This document shows positions 47,486 through 55,388 of a stretch of DNA of 64,000 bases, piece after piece. A program made the translations under genes and the position numbers. Every line of letters begins with the position of its first letter. Position 1 is the stretch's first letter. The notes under the pieces are model-generated. The model saw only the letters and a list, made by a program, of their open reading frames with translations, did no database searches and had not been told where the DNA came from. The DNA lies in the NCBI RefSeq assembly GCF_000513935.1, contig NZ_AZUY01000001.1:259382-323381 (forward strand), written 5' to 3'. The stretch comes from Mesorhizobium sp. WSM3626 (GTDB taxonomy: Bacteria; Pseudomonadota; Alphaproteobacteria; Rhizobiales; Rhizobiaceae).

Positions 47486-47923
47486 TCAGCTGAGTTCCTG
47501 GGCGAGTCCGATGAGAAGCCCTTCGGGTCCACGGATGTAGCAGAGCCGATACACATCCTTATACTGGACCACTTCCCCTACGAGCTGCGCGCCGCGCGTG
47601 CGGAGCCTTTCAAGCGTATCGTCGATGTCGTCCACGGTGAACATGACGCGGAGGTAGCCCAAGGCGTTGACTGGAGCATTCCGGTGATCCGCGACCACAG
47701 GCGGCGTGAGGAAGCGGGAGAGCTCCAGCCGGCTGTGGCCGTCCGGTGTGCGCATCATGGCAATCTCGACATGCTGATCGCCCAGTCCGGTGACACGCCC
47801 GGCCCATTCTCCTTCGATCGTGGCCCGCCCTTCGAGCTCGAGGCCGAGTTCGCGAAAGAAATCGATCGTCACTCCGAGGTCTTCGACGACGATTCCTACA
47901 TTGTCCATCCGCTTGAGCGCCAT
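47486..47923 (-). CDS. VOC family (glyoxalase/bleomycin-resistance fold) protein
   Basis: A 145-residue vicinal-oxygen-chelate protein. VGIVVEDLGVTIDFFRELGLELEG opens the first module, HVEIAMMRTPDGHSRLELSRF the metal-site strands, and LGYLRVMFTVDDIDDTLERL the second module ending in YIRGPEGLLIGLAQ. Metal ligands are plausibly the His in HVEIAMM and the Glu in the ending GPEG. Substrate unknown. ATG at 47923 has GGAG upstream; an in-frame TTG 5 codons earlier is possible. Confidence 0.9.
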   Translation of the reverse strand: MALKRMDNVGIVVEDLGVTIDFFRELGLELEGRATIEGEWAGRVTGLGDQHVEIAMMRTPDGHSRLELSRFLTPPVVADHRNAPVNALGYLRVMFTVDDIDDTLERLRTRGAQLVGEVVQYKDVYRLCYIRGPEGLLIGLAQELS

Positions 47924-48014
47924 GTTTCCGATCTCCAAGATGTCGGTTCAATCCACAATATTTCGCCGGGTTCCAACAACGCGCATGAACGGCCGGGCCG
48001 GTGGTCCGGCCGCT

Positions 48015-48236
48015 TTATGCTCGCGATATCAGCGGCAATCCAGCCGCGTCGAGGAGGACGTGCACGCGCTCCTCGACTGGCGCCAGCGGCAAGGTCACCA
48101 ATTCGTAGCCGAGTCCGGCACAGACGCCGGCCACTGATTGGCAAGTGCGCTCGGCCTCGTCGAGCGTTGGCCTGCGCTCTTCGTCCTGGGTGAAGAGACG
48201 CGAAGTTTCGTCGGCACGAGCCGTTGTGCGTGACGC
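48015..48236 (-). pseudogene. C-terminal remnant of an AAA_28-type ATPase abutting ssrA
   Basis: Minus-strand frame ending at TAA (48015-48017) reads SRLFTQDEERRPTLDEAERT and then GLGYELVTLPLAPVEERVHV, which matches the C-terminal end of small AAA_28 ATPases (E..RR.TFDEAVRTY...Y..LGYELV.LPL.PVEERV). There is no start codon or P-loop: leftover length is about 70 codons and homology stops near the 3' end of the tmRNA gene. A rearrangement next to ssrA, a frequent integration target, probably removed the rest. Assignment is by eye only. Confidence 0.55.
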
Positions 48237-48249
48237 AAATTGAAGGGGA

Positions 48250-48573
48250 GAAGTGGAGGTTTCTGTTGCCAGGTACCTCCGAACCCCGCCTAGAAGTGCG
48301 AACCCCTAGGGCTTGATTTGAAGCTATCGCACTGCATTAAGCAGCGAGACGTGCTTCCGCATAGTTGTCGTTGGCAACTATAAGTTTAGCCCGATAACGG
48401 TGGTACAATGCCGGGCAAAAGTACGACCTTTACACCTTCGTCGATCCTATTTCGCCCCCAGCAAAAACCGCTCTGTCGTCGACAGCGGCTTTTGGTGGAG
48501 GCGCCGGGTACCGCCCCCGGGTCCGAACGGCTTATTTCATCGCCCATTTATCGCCATAGTCGGTCAAGCCGAC
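48250..48573 (-). ncRNA. ssrA: tmRNA, two-piece circularly permuted (ssrA)
   Basis: Rescues stalled ribosomes by trans-translation. The tag frame at 48337-48375 encodes ANDNYAEARLAA then TAA, the rhizobial tag. The gene is permuted as in all alphaproteobacteria: the acceptor piece comes first (about 48573 down to 48493) with T-arm CCGGG-GGCGGTA-CCCGG and the end CGCCTCCACCA; an excised loop of about 33 bases follows; the coding piece begins with GGGGGCG at 48459. CGCCTCC and GGGGGCG form the 7-bp acceptor stem. The 3' edge near 48250 is placed after a GGAGG/CCTCC hairpin and is approximate. Confidence 0.93.
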
Positions 48574-48579
48574 AAAACG

Positions 48580-48608
48580 AATATAGGGGGCGTTGCGTGG
48601 AAATGAAA
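48580..48608 (-). promoter_or_regulatory. Putative ssrA promoter
   Basis: On the minus strand TATATT (48580-48585) is a good -10 element, and TTTCAT (48603-48608) stands 17 bases upstream as a weak -35. Transcription would begin near 48573, just before the acceptor piece. Position is consistent with the RNA; the -35 match is poor. Confidence 0.4.
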
Positions 48609-48779
48609 GGCCGCATTGGCGGTTTGTCCCTGTGTCAATTTGCGCGCCACGGGTTGACTTGGGCGTGGTCTCAACCGAAGCTTTGCGAGCGGTGAGGAGT
48701 TACCGACCTAGCGCACAAGTTGCCAAGCGCGCCACAGCCCTCATCGATCGGATCCGTGGCGCCGACGAGGGGAATTTTG

Positions 48780-49091
48780 ATGGCCGATTATCTTGCGGAT
48801 GTGAAGAAATATGACGCCGCGGCAAACGCCGATGCGGTCGAAAAGATCGTCAAGCATCTGGGCATTGCGTTGAGGAACCGCGACTCCTCCCTGGTGTCCT
48901 GCACGGACCCGAAGGAATTGGCGCGGGTCAAGGAGCGCTGGGTGGCCAAGAAACTCGGCGTCAGCGACGGGGCGAAAGCCGACGCGGCGATCGAGAAGAC
49001 CTGCAAGGCGATGCACGCCGACAACACCAAGAACCGCGTGACCTTTTACTATCTGTTGGCCAAGGATCTGGGCAAGCTCAGCTCCCTCTAG
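48780..49091 (+). CDS. DUF2853 family protein
   Basis: A 103-residue soluble helical protein of the DUF2853 family: MADYLADVKKYDAAANADAV, then LGIALRNRDSSLVSCTDPKELARV and CKAMHADNTKNRVTFYYLLA. Function unknown. GAGGGGAA lies 5 bases before the ATG. It is alone, with the divergent tmRNA to the left; the 206 bases between hold the tmRNA promoter and no other gene I can support. Confidence 0.9.
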   Translation: MADYLADVKKYDAAANADAVEKIVKHLGIALRNRDSSLVSCTDPKELARVKERWVAKKLGVSDGAKADAAIEKTCKAMHADNTKNRVTFYYLLAKDLGKLSSL

Positions 49092-49262
49092 GACCTTTTG
49101 GGTCACTCCATTCTGGCGGCCGGCTGGCGACTTTCCGCGTTTCCGGTTCGCCAGAGTAGGCGCTGAAACAGTTTCTCCCCTGGATGGGGAAACTTCAGAC
49201 AAACGTGGCGTCAGCGCCTACATGCGCTATGATCGGCAAATCTCGAATCGAGCCCGAAACCG

Positions 49263-50057
49263 ATGCGCCAGTATCTCGACCTCTTGCAGCATGTGCTGGA
49301 CAACGGCGCCGATCGCGGCGACCGCACCGGCACCGGCACGCGCTCCGTCTTCGGCTACCAGATGCGCTTCGATCTGGCGCGCGGCTTTCCGGTCACCACC
49401 ACCAAGAAGCTGCACCTGAAGTCGATCATCCATGAACTGCTGTGGTTCCTGGCCGGCGACACCAACATCAAGTACCTGACGGACAACGGCGTTTCGATCT
49501 GGGACGAATGGGCCGACGAAAATGGCGACCTCGGTCCGGTCTACGGCAAGCAGTGGCGGTCCTGGCCGGACGGCCACGGCGGTTCGATCGACCAGATCGC
49601 CAATCTTCTCAAGGAGATCCGCCGCAATCCTCAATCGCGGCGACTGATCGTTTCGGCCTGGAATCCCGCCGAGATGGAAGCCATGGCGTTGCCGCCTTGC
49701 CACTGCCTGTTCCAATTCTACGTGTCCGAGGGCCGGCTTTCCTGCCAGCTCTACCAGCGCTCCGCCGACATCTTCCTCGGCGTGCCGTTCAACATCGCGT
49801 CCTATGCACTGCTGACGCTGATGGTGGCGCAGGTGACCGGGCTGAAGCCAGGCGATTTCGTCCACACGCTCGGCGACGCGCATCTCTACTCCAACCATTT
49901 CGAGCAGGCGCGCGAACAGTTGCAGCGCACGCCGAGGGCGCTGCCGACGATGTGGATCAATCCGGACGTGAAGGACCTGTTCGCCTTCCGCTTCGAGGAT
50001 TTCCGGCTGGAAAACTATGTCGCCGATGCCTCGATCAAGGCGCCGATAGCGGTCTGA
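49263..50057 (+). CDS. thyA: Thymidylate synthase ThyA
   Basis: Makes dTMP from dUMP with methylenetetrahydrofolate, producing dihydrofolate for FolA. 264 residues, the usual length. Seen: [45 protein letters not shown], the catalytic Cys in [31 protein letters not shown] and GDAHLYSNH. In many rhizobia thyA stands near folA and hflKC; here the molybdate, cobF and DUF4424 genes separate them. Confidence 0.98.
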   Translation: MRQYLDLLQHVLDNGADRGDRTGTGTRSVFGYQMRFDLARGFPVTTTKKLHLKSIIHELLWFLAGDTNIKYLTDNGVSIWDEWADENGDLGPVYGKQWRSWPDGHGGSIDQIANLLKEIRRNPQSRRLIVSAWNPAEMEAMALPPCHCLFQFYVSEGRLSCQLYQRSADIFLGVPFNIASYALLTLMVAQVTGLKPGDFVHTLGDAHLYSNHFEQAREQLQRTPRALPTMWINPDVKDLFAFRFEDFRLENYVADASIKAPIAV

Positions 50058-50068
50058 GCCGCAGCTTT

Positions 50069-50190
50069 TCAGTCGATGCCGACCATCACGTCCGAAGCCT
50101 TGACCACGGCATAGGCCTCCTTACCCTTTTTTCGAGCTTGAGGTCGGCGACGGCTTCGTTGGTGATCGAAGGTCTTAGCAGAACAACCCT
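50069..50190 (-). pseudogene. Frameshifted remnant of a Mop/TOBE molybdate-binding domain
   Basis: Two pieces of one Mop (molbindin-like) domain are visible on the minus strand: PSITNEAVADLKLEK in one frame, and GKEAYAVVKASDVMVGID to the TGA at 50069-50071 in another. The break is an A-run (A6 in the minus strand near 50127-50134), where two fewer A would join them. No start codon or upstream part is recognisable. It abuts thyA and points away from modA, so it is probably what is left of a molybdate storage/sensor gene. Confidence 0.62.
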
Positions 50191-50227
50191 CGAACAGGTG
50201 CATTCCGGCAACGCCAGGCCTTCCCTT

Positions 50228-50249
50228 GTTATATCCATGCGGATATATC
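50228..50249. promoter_or_regulatory. Candidate ModE operator upstream of modA
   Basis: GTTATATCC, ATGC, GGATATATC: near-perfect inverted arms rich in TATAT, which resembles the ModE box (TATAT-N-rich-spacer-TATA dyad) found before mod operons. It lies 52 bases upstream of the modA start, and a ModE-type regulator is encoded 2.8 kb downstream. Confidence 0.65.
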
Positions 50250-50300
50250 GGTCTGCGAGCTTCGAGCCGATCGGATTTTTGAACCCAGGGAGAGTTTTCG

Positions 50301-51095
50301 ATGACGCGCAAAGGTTTCGGGTTGAGGACGATCGCCATTAGCGGTTTTGCGGCGGCGTTGATGACGGCAACGTCGGCAGCGCACGCGGAAGACAAGGTCG
50401 TGGTGTTCGCGGCTGCCAGCCTCAAGGACGCGCTCGACGCGGTGAACAAGGCCTGCGAAGCCGATGTCGGCGAGGCCGCGACCGTCTCCTATGCCGCGAG
50501 TTCGGCGCTGGCCAAGCAGATCGAGGGCGGGGCACCGGCCGATGTCTTCATCTCGGCCGATCTCGATTGGATGAAATATCTCTCCGACAAAAAGCTGACC
50601 AAGCCCAATACGGAAGTGAAGTTGCTCGGCAACAAGATCGTGCTGGTGGCGCCGAAGGATTCGACTGTCGAAGCCAAGATCGAGAAGGGCTTCGATCTCG
50701 CCAAGCTGGTCGGCGACGGCAAACTCGCCATGGGCGACTTCAAGGCCGTGCCGGCCGGCAAATACGGCAAGGCGGCACTCGAATCGGTCGGCGTCTGGTC
50801 CTCGGTCGAGGGCAAGGTGGCGCAGGCCGAGAATGTCCGTGCGGCCCTGAAGCTGGTTTCGACCGGCGAAGCGGTCCTCGGTATCGTCTATGCCACCGAC
50901 GCGCACGCCGAAAAGGGCGTCAAGGTGGTCGGCACGTTCCCAGAGGATTCACACCCGCCGATCATCTATCCGGTTGCCCAAACCGCTGATTCGAAGGACA
51001 AGGATACACCGGCCTTCCTGAAGTGCCTGCAATCCGCCAAGGCCGGCGCACTCTTCAGGGAACAGGGTTTTACCGTGCTCACGCCGAGCAACTGA
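50301..51095 (+). CDS. modA: Molybdate ABC transporter substrate-binding protein ModA
   Basis: A 264-residue periplasmic protein with signal peptide (residues 1-29, ending SAAHA). Mature chain shows VVVFAAASLKDALDAV, YAASSALAKQIEGGAPADVF and GIVYATDAHAEKGVKVVGTF, all ModA hallmarks, including the Ser and Ala main-chain molybdate site. First gene of modABC-modE; AGGGAG lies 8 bases upstream of the ATG. Confidence 0.97.
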   Translation: MTRKGFGLRTIAISGFAAALMTATSAAHAEDKVVVFAAASLKDALDAVNKACEADVGEAATVSYAASSALAKQIEGGAPADVFISADLDWMKYLSDKKLTKPNTEVKLLGNKIVLVAPKDSTVEAKIEKGFDLAKLVGDGKLAMGDFKAVPAGKYGKAALESVGVWSSVEGKVAQAENVRAALKLVSTGEAVLGIVYATDAHAEKGVKVVGTFPEDSHPPIIYPVAQTADSKDKDTPAFLKCLQSAKAGALFREQGFTVLTPSN

Positions 51096-51120
51096 GTTCG
51101 AAAGGCCCCGATACCGCAAT

Positions 51121-51825
51121 ATGACCTGGCTGCTGGACCTCACTCCCGACGAATGGAATGCGGTCCGGCTGTCCATCAAGGTGGCGACGGCTGCGATGCT
51201 GGCCAGTCTGCCGCCGGGCATAGCGATCGCGCTGCTGCTTGCCCGGGGGAAATTCTGGGGCAAGACACTGCTCAACGGGCTGGTGCATCTGCCGTTGATC
51301 CTGCCCCCCGTGGTGACCGGTTATCTCTTGCTTTTGACTTTCGGCAGGCGCGGCCCGGCCGGTGCATTCCTCGCCGAACATTTCGGCATCGTCTTCTCGT
51401 TTCGCTGGACGGGTGCCGCCCTTGCCTGCGGCGTCATGGGCTTTCCCCTGATGGTGCGCGCGATTCGGCTGTCGATCGAGGCGGTGGACCGTAAGATGGA
51501 GGCGGCCGCGGGCACGCTCGGCGCCAACCCTCTGTGGGTGTTCGGCACCATCACGCTGCCGCTGATCCTGCCCGGGCTGATCGCCGGCGCCATCCTGTCC
51601 TTCGCCAAGGCGATGGGCGAGTTCGGCGCCACGATCACTTTTGTCTCCAACATCCCCAACGAGACGCAGACGCTGCCGACGGCAATCTACACCTTTACCC
51701 AGGTGCCGGGCGGCGACGAAGGGGCGCTGCGGCTGACGCTGATTTCCATCATCATTTCGATGGCGGCACTGGTCGCCTCGGAAGTGCTGGCGCGGCGCGT
51801 CGGCCGGCGGATGGACATCGAATGA
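51121..51825 (+). CDS. modB: Molybdate ABC transporter permease ModB
   Basis: A 234-residue, five-helix permease. The EAA loop that contacts ModC is EAAAGTLGANPLWVFGTITLPLILPG; HLPLILPPVVTGYLLLL and FAKAMGEFGATITFVSNIP are further ModB signatures. Starts 25 bases after modA and its stop overlaps the modC start by 4 bases (ATGA). Confidence 0.97.
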   Translation: MTWLLDLTPDEWNAVRLSIKVATAAMLASLPPGIAIALLLARGKFWGKTLLNGLVHLPLILPPVVTGYLLLLTFGRRGPAGAFLAEHFGIVFSFRWTGAALACGVMGFPLMVRAIRLSIEAVDRKMEAAAGTLGANPLWVFGTITLPLILPGLIAGAILSFAKAMGEFGATITFVSNIPNETQTLPTAIYTFTQVPGGDEGALRLTLISIIISMAALVASEVLARRVGRRMDIE

Positions 51826-52934
51826 GCGTCCTTGTCGACATCGGACATCGGCTTGGCGATTTCGCCATCGACGCCCACTTCGAGAGCGCCGGACGGCTGA
51901 CGGCGCTGTTCGGGCCATCCGGTTCGGGCAAGACGACGCTGATCAACATGATTGCCGGGCTGATCCGGCCGGACCAGGGGCGCATCGAGGTCGACGGCCG
52001 CGTGCTGGCCGACACCGGTGCCGGCATTTTCGTGCCAAGGCACAAGCGCCGCATCGGCATGGTGTTCCAGGATGCGCGCCTGTTTCCGCATATGAGCGTT
52101 ATGAGCAATCTGCGCTACGGCCGTTGGTTCACGCCAGCGGCGGAACGCTACGCGGATATGGACAGTGTTGTCGAACTGCTCGGCATCGGTCCGCTGCTTG
52201 GGCGACGGCCGGCAAAACTCTCGGGCGGCGAGAAACAACGCGTGGCGATCGGCAGGGCGCTGCTTGCCAGCCCCAGGCTGCTGCTCATGGACGAGCCGCT
52301 GGCCTCGCTCGACGAAGCCCGAAAGGCCGAGATCCTGCCCTATATCGAGCGGCTGCGCGACGAAACGAAGATCCCGATCGTCTATGTCAGCCATTCGGTT
52401 GGCGAGGTGGCGCGGCTGGCCAGCGACGTGGTGATGCTGGCGCAGGGCAAGGTCATCGCCAGCGGTCCGACCGAGGCAGTCATGCAAAGGCTCGACCTGT
52501 TGCCGGCCGAAGAGCGCGGCGAGGGTGGCGCCGTGCTGGATACGAAGGTGCTGCGTCACGACGAGACTTTCGGCATGACCGTGCTCGGTTCGGCCGCCGG
52601 CGAGATCCGCGTGCCGCGCCTTGAGATGAAGCCCGGGGCTCCGGTGCGTATCCGCATTCGCGCTCGCGACGTGATGATCGCCACGGAAAAACCGACGGGC
52701 CTCAGTGCACTCAACATCTTGCCGGGCACTATCGTCGCGATCAGCCCGGGCGAAGGGCCGACGGTCGAGATCGGCATCGACTGCGATGGCGCAACCGTGC
52801 TGGCTCGCATCACGGAACAATCGCGACAGGCGCTGAAGCTGCGGCTTGGCGACAAGGTCTTCGCGGTGGTCAAGACCGTGAGCTTCGACCGGGCGAATAC
52901 CGGCGCCGGCTTGCCGCTCGAGGTCGACGGCTGA
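51822..52934 (+). CDS. modC: Molybdate ABC transporter ATP-binding protein ModC
   Basis: A 370-residue ATPase that powers ModB. Walker A FGPSGSGKTTLINMIAG, signature LSGGEKQRVAIGRALL, Walker B LLLMDEPLASLD and H-loop VSHSVGEV are intact. The C-terminal third holds a TOBE domain (LSALNILPGTIVAISPGEGP to VKTVSF) which binds molybdate and can inhibit transport. Start by 4-base overlap with modB. Confidence 0.97.
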   Translation: MSVLVDIGHRLGDFAIDAHFESAGRLTALFGPSGSGKTTLINMIAGLIRPDQGRIEVDGRVLADTGAGIFVPRHKRRIGMVFQDARLFPHMSVMSNLRYGRWFTPAAERYADMDSVVELLGIGPLLGRRPAKLSGGEKQRVAIGRALLASPRLLLMDEPLASLDEARKAEILPYIERLRDETKIPIVYVSHSVGEVARLASDVVMLAQGKVIASGPTEAVMQRLDLLPAEERGEGGAVLDTKVLRHDETFGMTVLGSAAGEIRVPRLEMKPGAPVRIRIRARDVMIATEKPTGLSALNILPGTIVAISPGEGPTVEIGIDCDGATVLARITEQSRQALKLRLGDKVFAVVKTVSFDRANTGAGLPLEVDG

Positions 52935-53007
52935 CAGGGGTGGTGATCGCCGCTATATTGTTTTGGAATAACGGTCGCCGAAGCTGAAGCGATCGCGGAG
53001 GAGCAAA

Positions 53008-53352
53008 ATGCCGTCGCTGAGCTTGCGGATAAATCTCGATCCGGACGGACGGATAGGCCCTGGCAAGATCGAGCTTCTGGAGCACATCGCCACGTTCGGT
53101 TCGATCTCGGCCGCCGCGCGCGGCATGGAGATGTCCTACAAGCACGCCTGGGATCTGGTCGAGGACATGAACCGGGTGTTTGGTAAGCCGCTGGTTTCGG
53201 CGCAGACCGGCGGCCGCAAGGGCGGCGGGGCGCAGCTGACGACGGTCGGCCTGGCGGTGGTCAGCCGCTTTCGCGCCCTCGAGCGCGCGGCGTCCGCCGC
53301 GGCGGCGACGCATATGGATGCGCTGCAGGCCGAGATTGAAGCGGGGCAGTAG
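53008..53352 (+). CDS. modE: One-domain ModE-type winged-helix regulator
   Basis: A 114-residue DNA-binding protein corresponding to the N-terminal domain of ModE: GPGKIELLEHIATFGSISAA, AARGMEMSYKHAWDLVEDMN, and TGGRKGGGAQLTTVG are the winged-helix and wing. It has no TOBE (molybdate-binding) domains, so how it senses molybdate is unclear; the decayed Mop fragment at 50069-50190 is the only separate TOBE piece nearby. Last gene of the mod operon. Its final CAG TAG codons are the first unit of the 7-bp repeat array. Confidence 0.9.
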   Translation: MPSLSLRINLDPDGRIGPGKIELLEHIATFGSISAAARGMEMSYKHAWDLVEDMNRVFGKPLVSAQTGGRKGGGAQLTTVGLAVVSRFRALERAASAAAATHMDALQAEIEAGQ

Positions 53353-53430
53353 TCAGTAGTCAGTAGTCAGTAGTCAGTAGTCAGTAGTCAGTAGTCAGTA
53401 GTCAGTAGTCAGTAGTCAGTAGTCAGTAGT
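53347..53430. repeat. Tandem array, exactly 12 copies of CAGTAGT
   Basis: The 7-bp unit repeats without error from the last sense codon of modE (CAG, then TAG stop) to 53430. Each unit carries TAG, so slippage cannot extend modE. The right-hand part of the gap has the related GAGTAGT unit in inverted orientation (53438-53470). Perfect copies imply recent expansion or active slippage. Confidence 0.95.
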
Positions 53431-53437
53431 TGGTTGG

Positions 53438-53470
53438 ACTCACTACTCACTACTCACTACTCACCACTAC
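53438..53470. repeat. Inverted partner array, about 4 copies of ACTACTC
   Basis: Reading on the minus strand from the cobF stop, units of GAGTAGT follow one another, one of them altered to GGTGAGTAGT. The AGTAGT core is complementary to the plus-strand array at 53347-53430, with a mismatch at each seventh base, so the transcript can fold in a long imperfect hairpin between the two convergent genes. Confidence 0.85.
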
Positions 53471-54228
53471 TCCTGCTTCCGCAGCAAATACGTGTCCATG
53501 ATCCAGCCTTTTTCCCGGCGGGCTTCGTCGCGGCGCTTTTCGATTTCGGCGCCGACATCGCCCAGGCGGCCGGAGATGATGATCTCGTCCGGCGTGCCGA
53601 GATAGGCGCCCCATTGGATGAAAAGGTTCTGGTCGGCCAGCGTGTTGAAGGCGCATTTGCCGTCGAGCATGACGACGGCGCTGCCGGCATTGTCCGGCAT
53701 GCCTTCCTCGGTCAGGCGGCGGCCGGTGGTGATCAGCACGGGATCGCCGATGCGGTTCAGCGCCGTTTTGTGGCTGGCGGCCAGCGCCTGGATGGCAGTT
53801 ATGCCGGGGATGACTTCCAGCTCGAAGGCGACACTGCCCCTCAGGCGCACGCGCTCCAGGATGCGCAGGGCGCTGTCGTAGAGCGAGGGGTCACCCCAGA
53901 TCAGGAAGGCGCCGCAACCGTCCTCGGCGATCTCGTCGCGGATCAGCCCCTCGTAGATGGCGGCGATCGCCTCATGCCAGTCGTCGACCGTCGAGCGATA
54001 GGAAGACGTTGGTTCGGCGCGCACCGGCACGTCGAACTCGACCCGGCGTGAGGTCGGGTTGGTGACGAAGCGGTCGCAGATCCCGCGCCGCAGGTCGGCA
54101 AGGTCTGTCTTGCCGGCGCCCTTGTCGGGAATAAACAGGACGTCCGCCCGGTTCAGGCCCGATATGGCCTGAACCGTCATGTGGTCGGGATTGCCGGCGC
54201 CGATGCCGATGACGAGAAGCTTGCGCAT
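53467..54228 (-). CDS. cobF: Precorrin-6A synthase (deacetylating) CobF
   Basis: A 253-residue SAM-dependent methyltransferase of the aerobic cobalamin pathway, methylating C1 of precorrin-5 with loss of acetate. KLLVIGIGAGNPDHMTVQAI at the N-terminus, FLIWGDPSLYDSALRI, and EVIPGITAIQALAASHKTALN are the tetrapyrrole methylase motifs. ATG at 54228 has GGAG about 8 bases upstream; the frame extends left without homology. It stands apart from other cob genes. Its TAG stop lies at the edge of the 7-bp repeat array. Confidence 0.95.
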   Translation of the reverse strand: MRKLLVIGIGAGNPDHMTVQAISGLNRADVLFIPDKGAGKTDLADLRRGICDRFVTNPTSRRVEFDVPVRAEPTSSYRSTVDDWHEAIAAIYEGLIRDEIAEDGCGAFLIWGDPSLYDSALRILERVRLRGSVAFELEVIPGITAIQALAASHKTALNRIGDPVLITTGRRLTEEGMPDNAGSAVVMLDGKCAFNTLADQNLFIQWGAYLGTPDEIIISGRLGDVGAEIEKRRDEARREKGWIMDTYLLRKQE

Positions 54229-54374
54229 GCGGCGAACTCCTGCCCGATCGTGACCTGTTAGTCCAGACCGCGTGCGTGTCCAGACCGCATGCGTGAGCAC
54301 TGACGCGGAAGGGCTTTGAAACGCCGCATTGAAAGGGCTAGGGTCCCGCGGGCATTCTCGCCGAGGGGGCTTTC

Positions 54375-55388
54375 ATGCTGCGATATGTTTTGACCACCGT
54401 ACTGGCCCTGTCGGCGGCGCCTGCATTGGCCAATGATTCGGTTGCCGAGCTTGGCACCGGCGGCCTGATCCTGTCGCGCAACGACGCCGTGGCGATGCAA
54501 AGTGAGGATCTTTTCATCTCGCCCGAAAAGGTGACGGTGGATTACGTCTTCCACAACAACACCGACAAGGATGTCGACGCGATCGTGGCCTTCCCGATGC
54601 CCGACATTTCGGGCGATCCCGAAGAGATGCCGGCGATCCCTGAAAATCAAAGCGACAACTTCCTCGGCTTCGAGGTGACGATCGACGGCGCGCCGGCAAA
54701 GCCGCAACTCGAGCAGAAGGTGCTCGCGCTCGGCATCGACATCAGCGCCGATTTGAAGGCGCAAAACGTGCCCTTCAATCCGTTCGGCGATGCCGCCAAG
54801 GCGGCGCTGACGAAGCTGCCGCAAGCGGTGGCTGACGACTGGGTCAACCGCGGCATCATCATCGAGGATGCGGAGGCCGACAGTGGCCAAAAACCCGGCT
54901 ATTCGCCGTTCTGGCAATTGCGCTCGACCTATTGGTGGCGCTCGGCCTTCCCGGCCAACAAGGACGTTCACGTCTCGCACCGCTACAAGCCGAGCGTCGG
55001 CGGCACGTCGTCTGTCAGTTTTTTCAATGAGGGCCAGTTCCAGGGTTCATACGCAGCCTACAAGACCCGCTACTGCATGGACGGCGCATTCGAGAATGCG
55101 GTGCGCAAGGCGGCGAAGGACAATGCGGACGGTTATCCCAAATTCTACGAAAGCCGCATCGCCTATATTCTGACCACCGGCGGCAACTGGGCGGGGGGCA
55201 CCATCGGCAAGTTCAAGCTGACCGTCGACAAGGGCAACCCGAAAGCCCTAGTCTCGTTCTGCGGCGACAATGTCAAAAAGGTCGGGCCGACGAGTTTCGA
55301 GATGACGGCGCACGATTTCTATCCCGAGCACGATATCGATATCCTCCTGCTCGAACCGTCGGACAGCAATGACGGGGACGCAAATTGA
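54375..55388 (+). CDS. DUF4424 family exported protein
   Basis: A 337-residue secreted protein of unknown function. Signal peptide (residues 1-19, ending APALA), then AELGTGGLILSRNDAVAMQSE and VDYVFHNNTDKDVDAIVAFP, the DUF4424 pattern, and a C-terminal end FYPEHDIDILLLEP. The TGA stop overlaps the first base of the folA ATG (TGATG), implying coupling with folA. Confidence 0.92.
   Translation: MLRYVLTTVLALSAAPALANDSVAELGTGGLILSRNDAVAMQSEDLFISPEKVTVDYVFHNNTDKDVDAIVAFPMPDISGDPEEMPAIPENQSDNFLGFEVTIDGAPAKPQLEQKVLALGIDISADLKAQNVPFNPFGDAAKAALTKLPQAVADDWVNRGIIIEDAEADSGQKPGYSPFWQLRSTYWWRSAFPANKDVHVSHRYKPSVGGTSSVSFFNEGQFQGSYAAYKTRYCMDGAFENAVRKAAKDNADGYPKFYESRIAYILTTGGNWAGGTIGKFKLTVDKGNPKALVSFCGDNVKKVGPTSFEMTAHDFYPEHDIDILLLEPSDSNDGDAN

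Noticed and set aside
48400..48695. Two small plus-strand open frames between the VOC gene and DUF2853
   Set aside because: They overlap the tmRNA acceptor and coding pieces on the opposite strand, whose stem, T-arm and tag explain the sequence.
53347..53470. Possible CRISPR array
   Set aside because: The unit is 7 bp, contiguous, with no spacers and no cas genes nearby; it is a simple tandem repeat.
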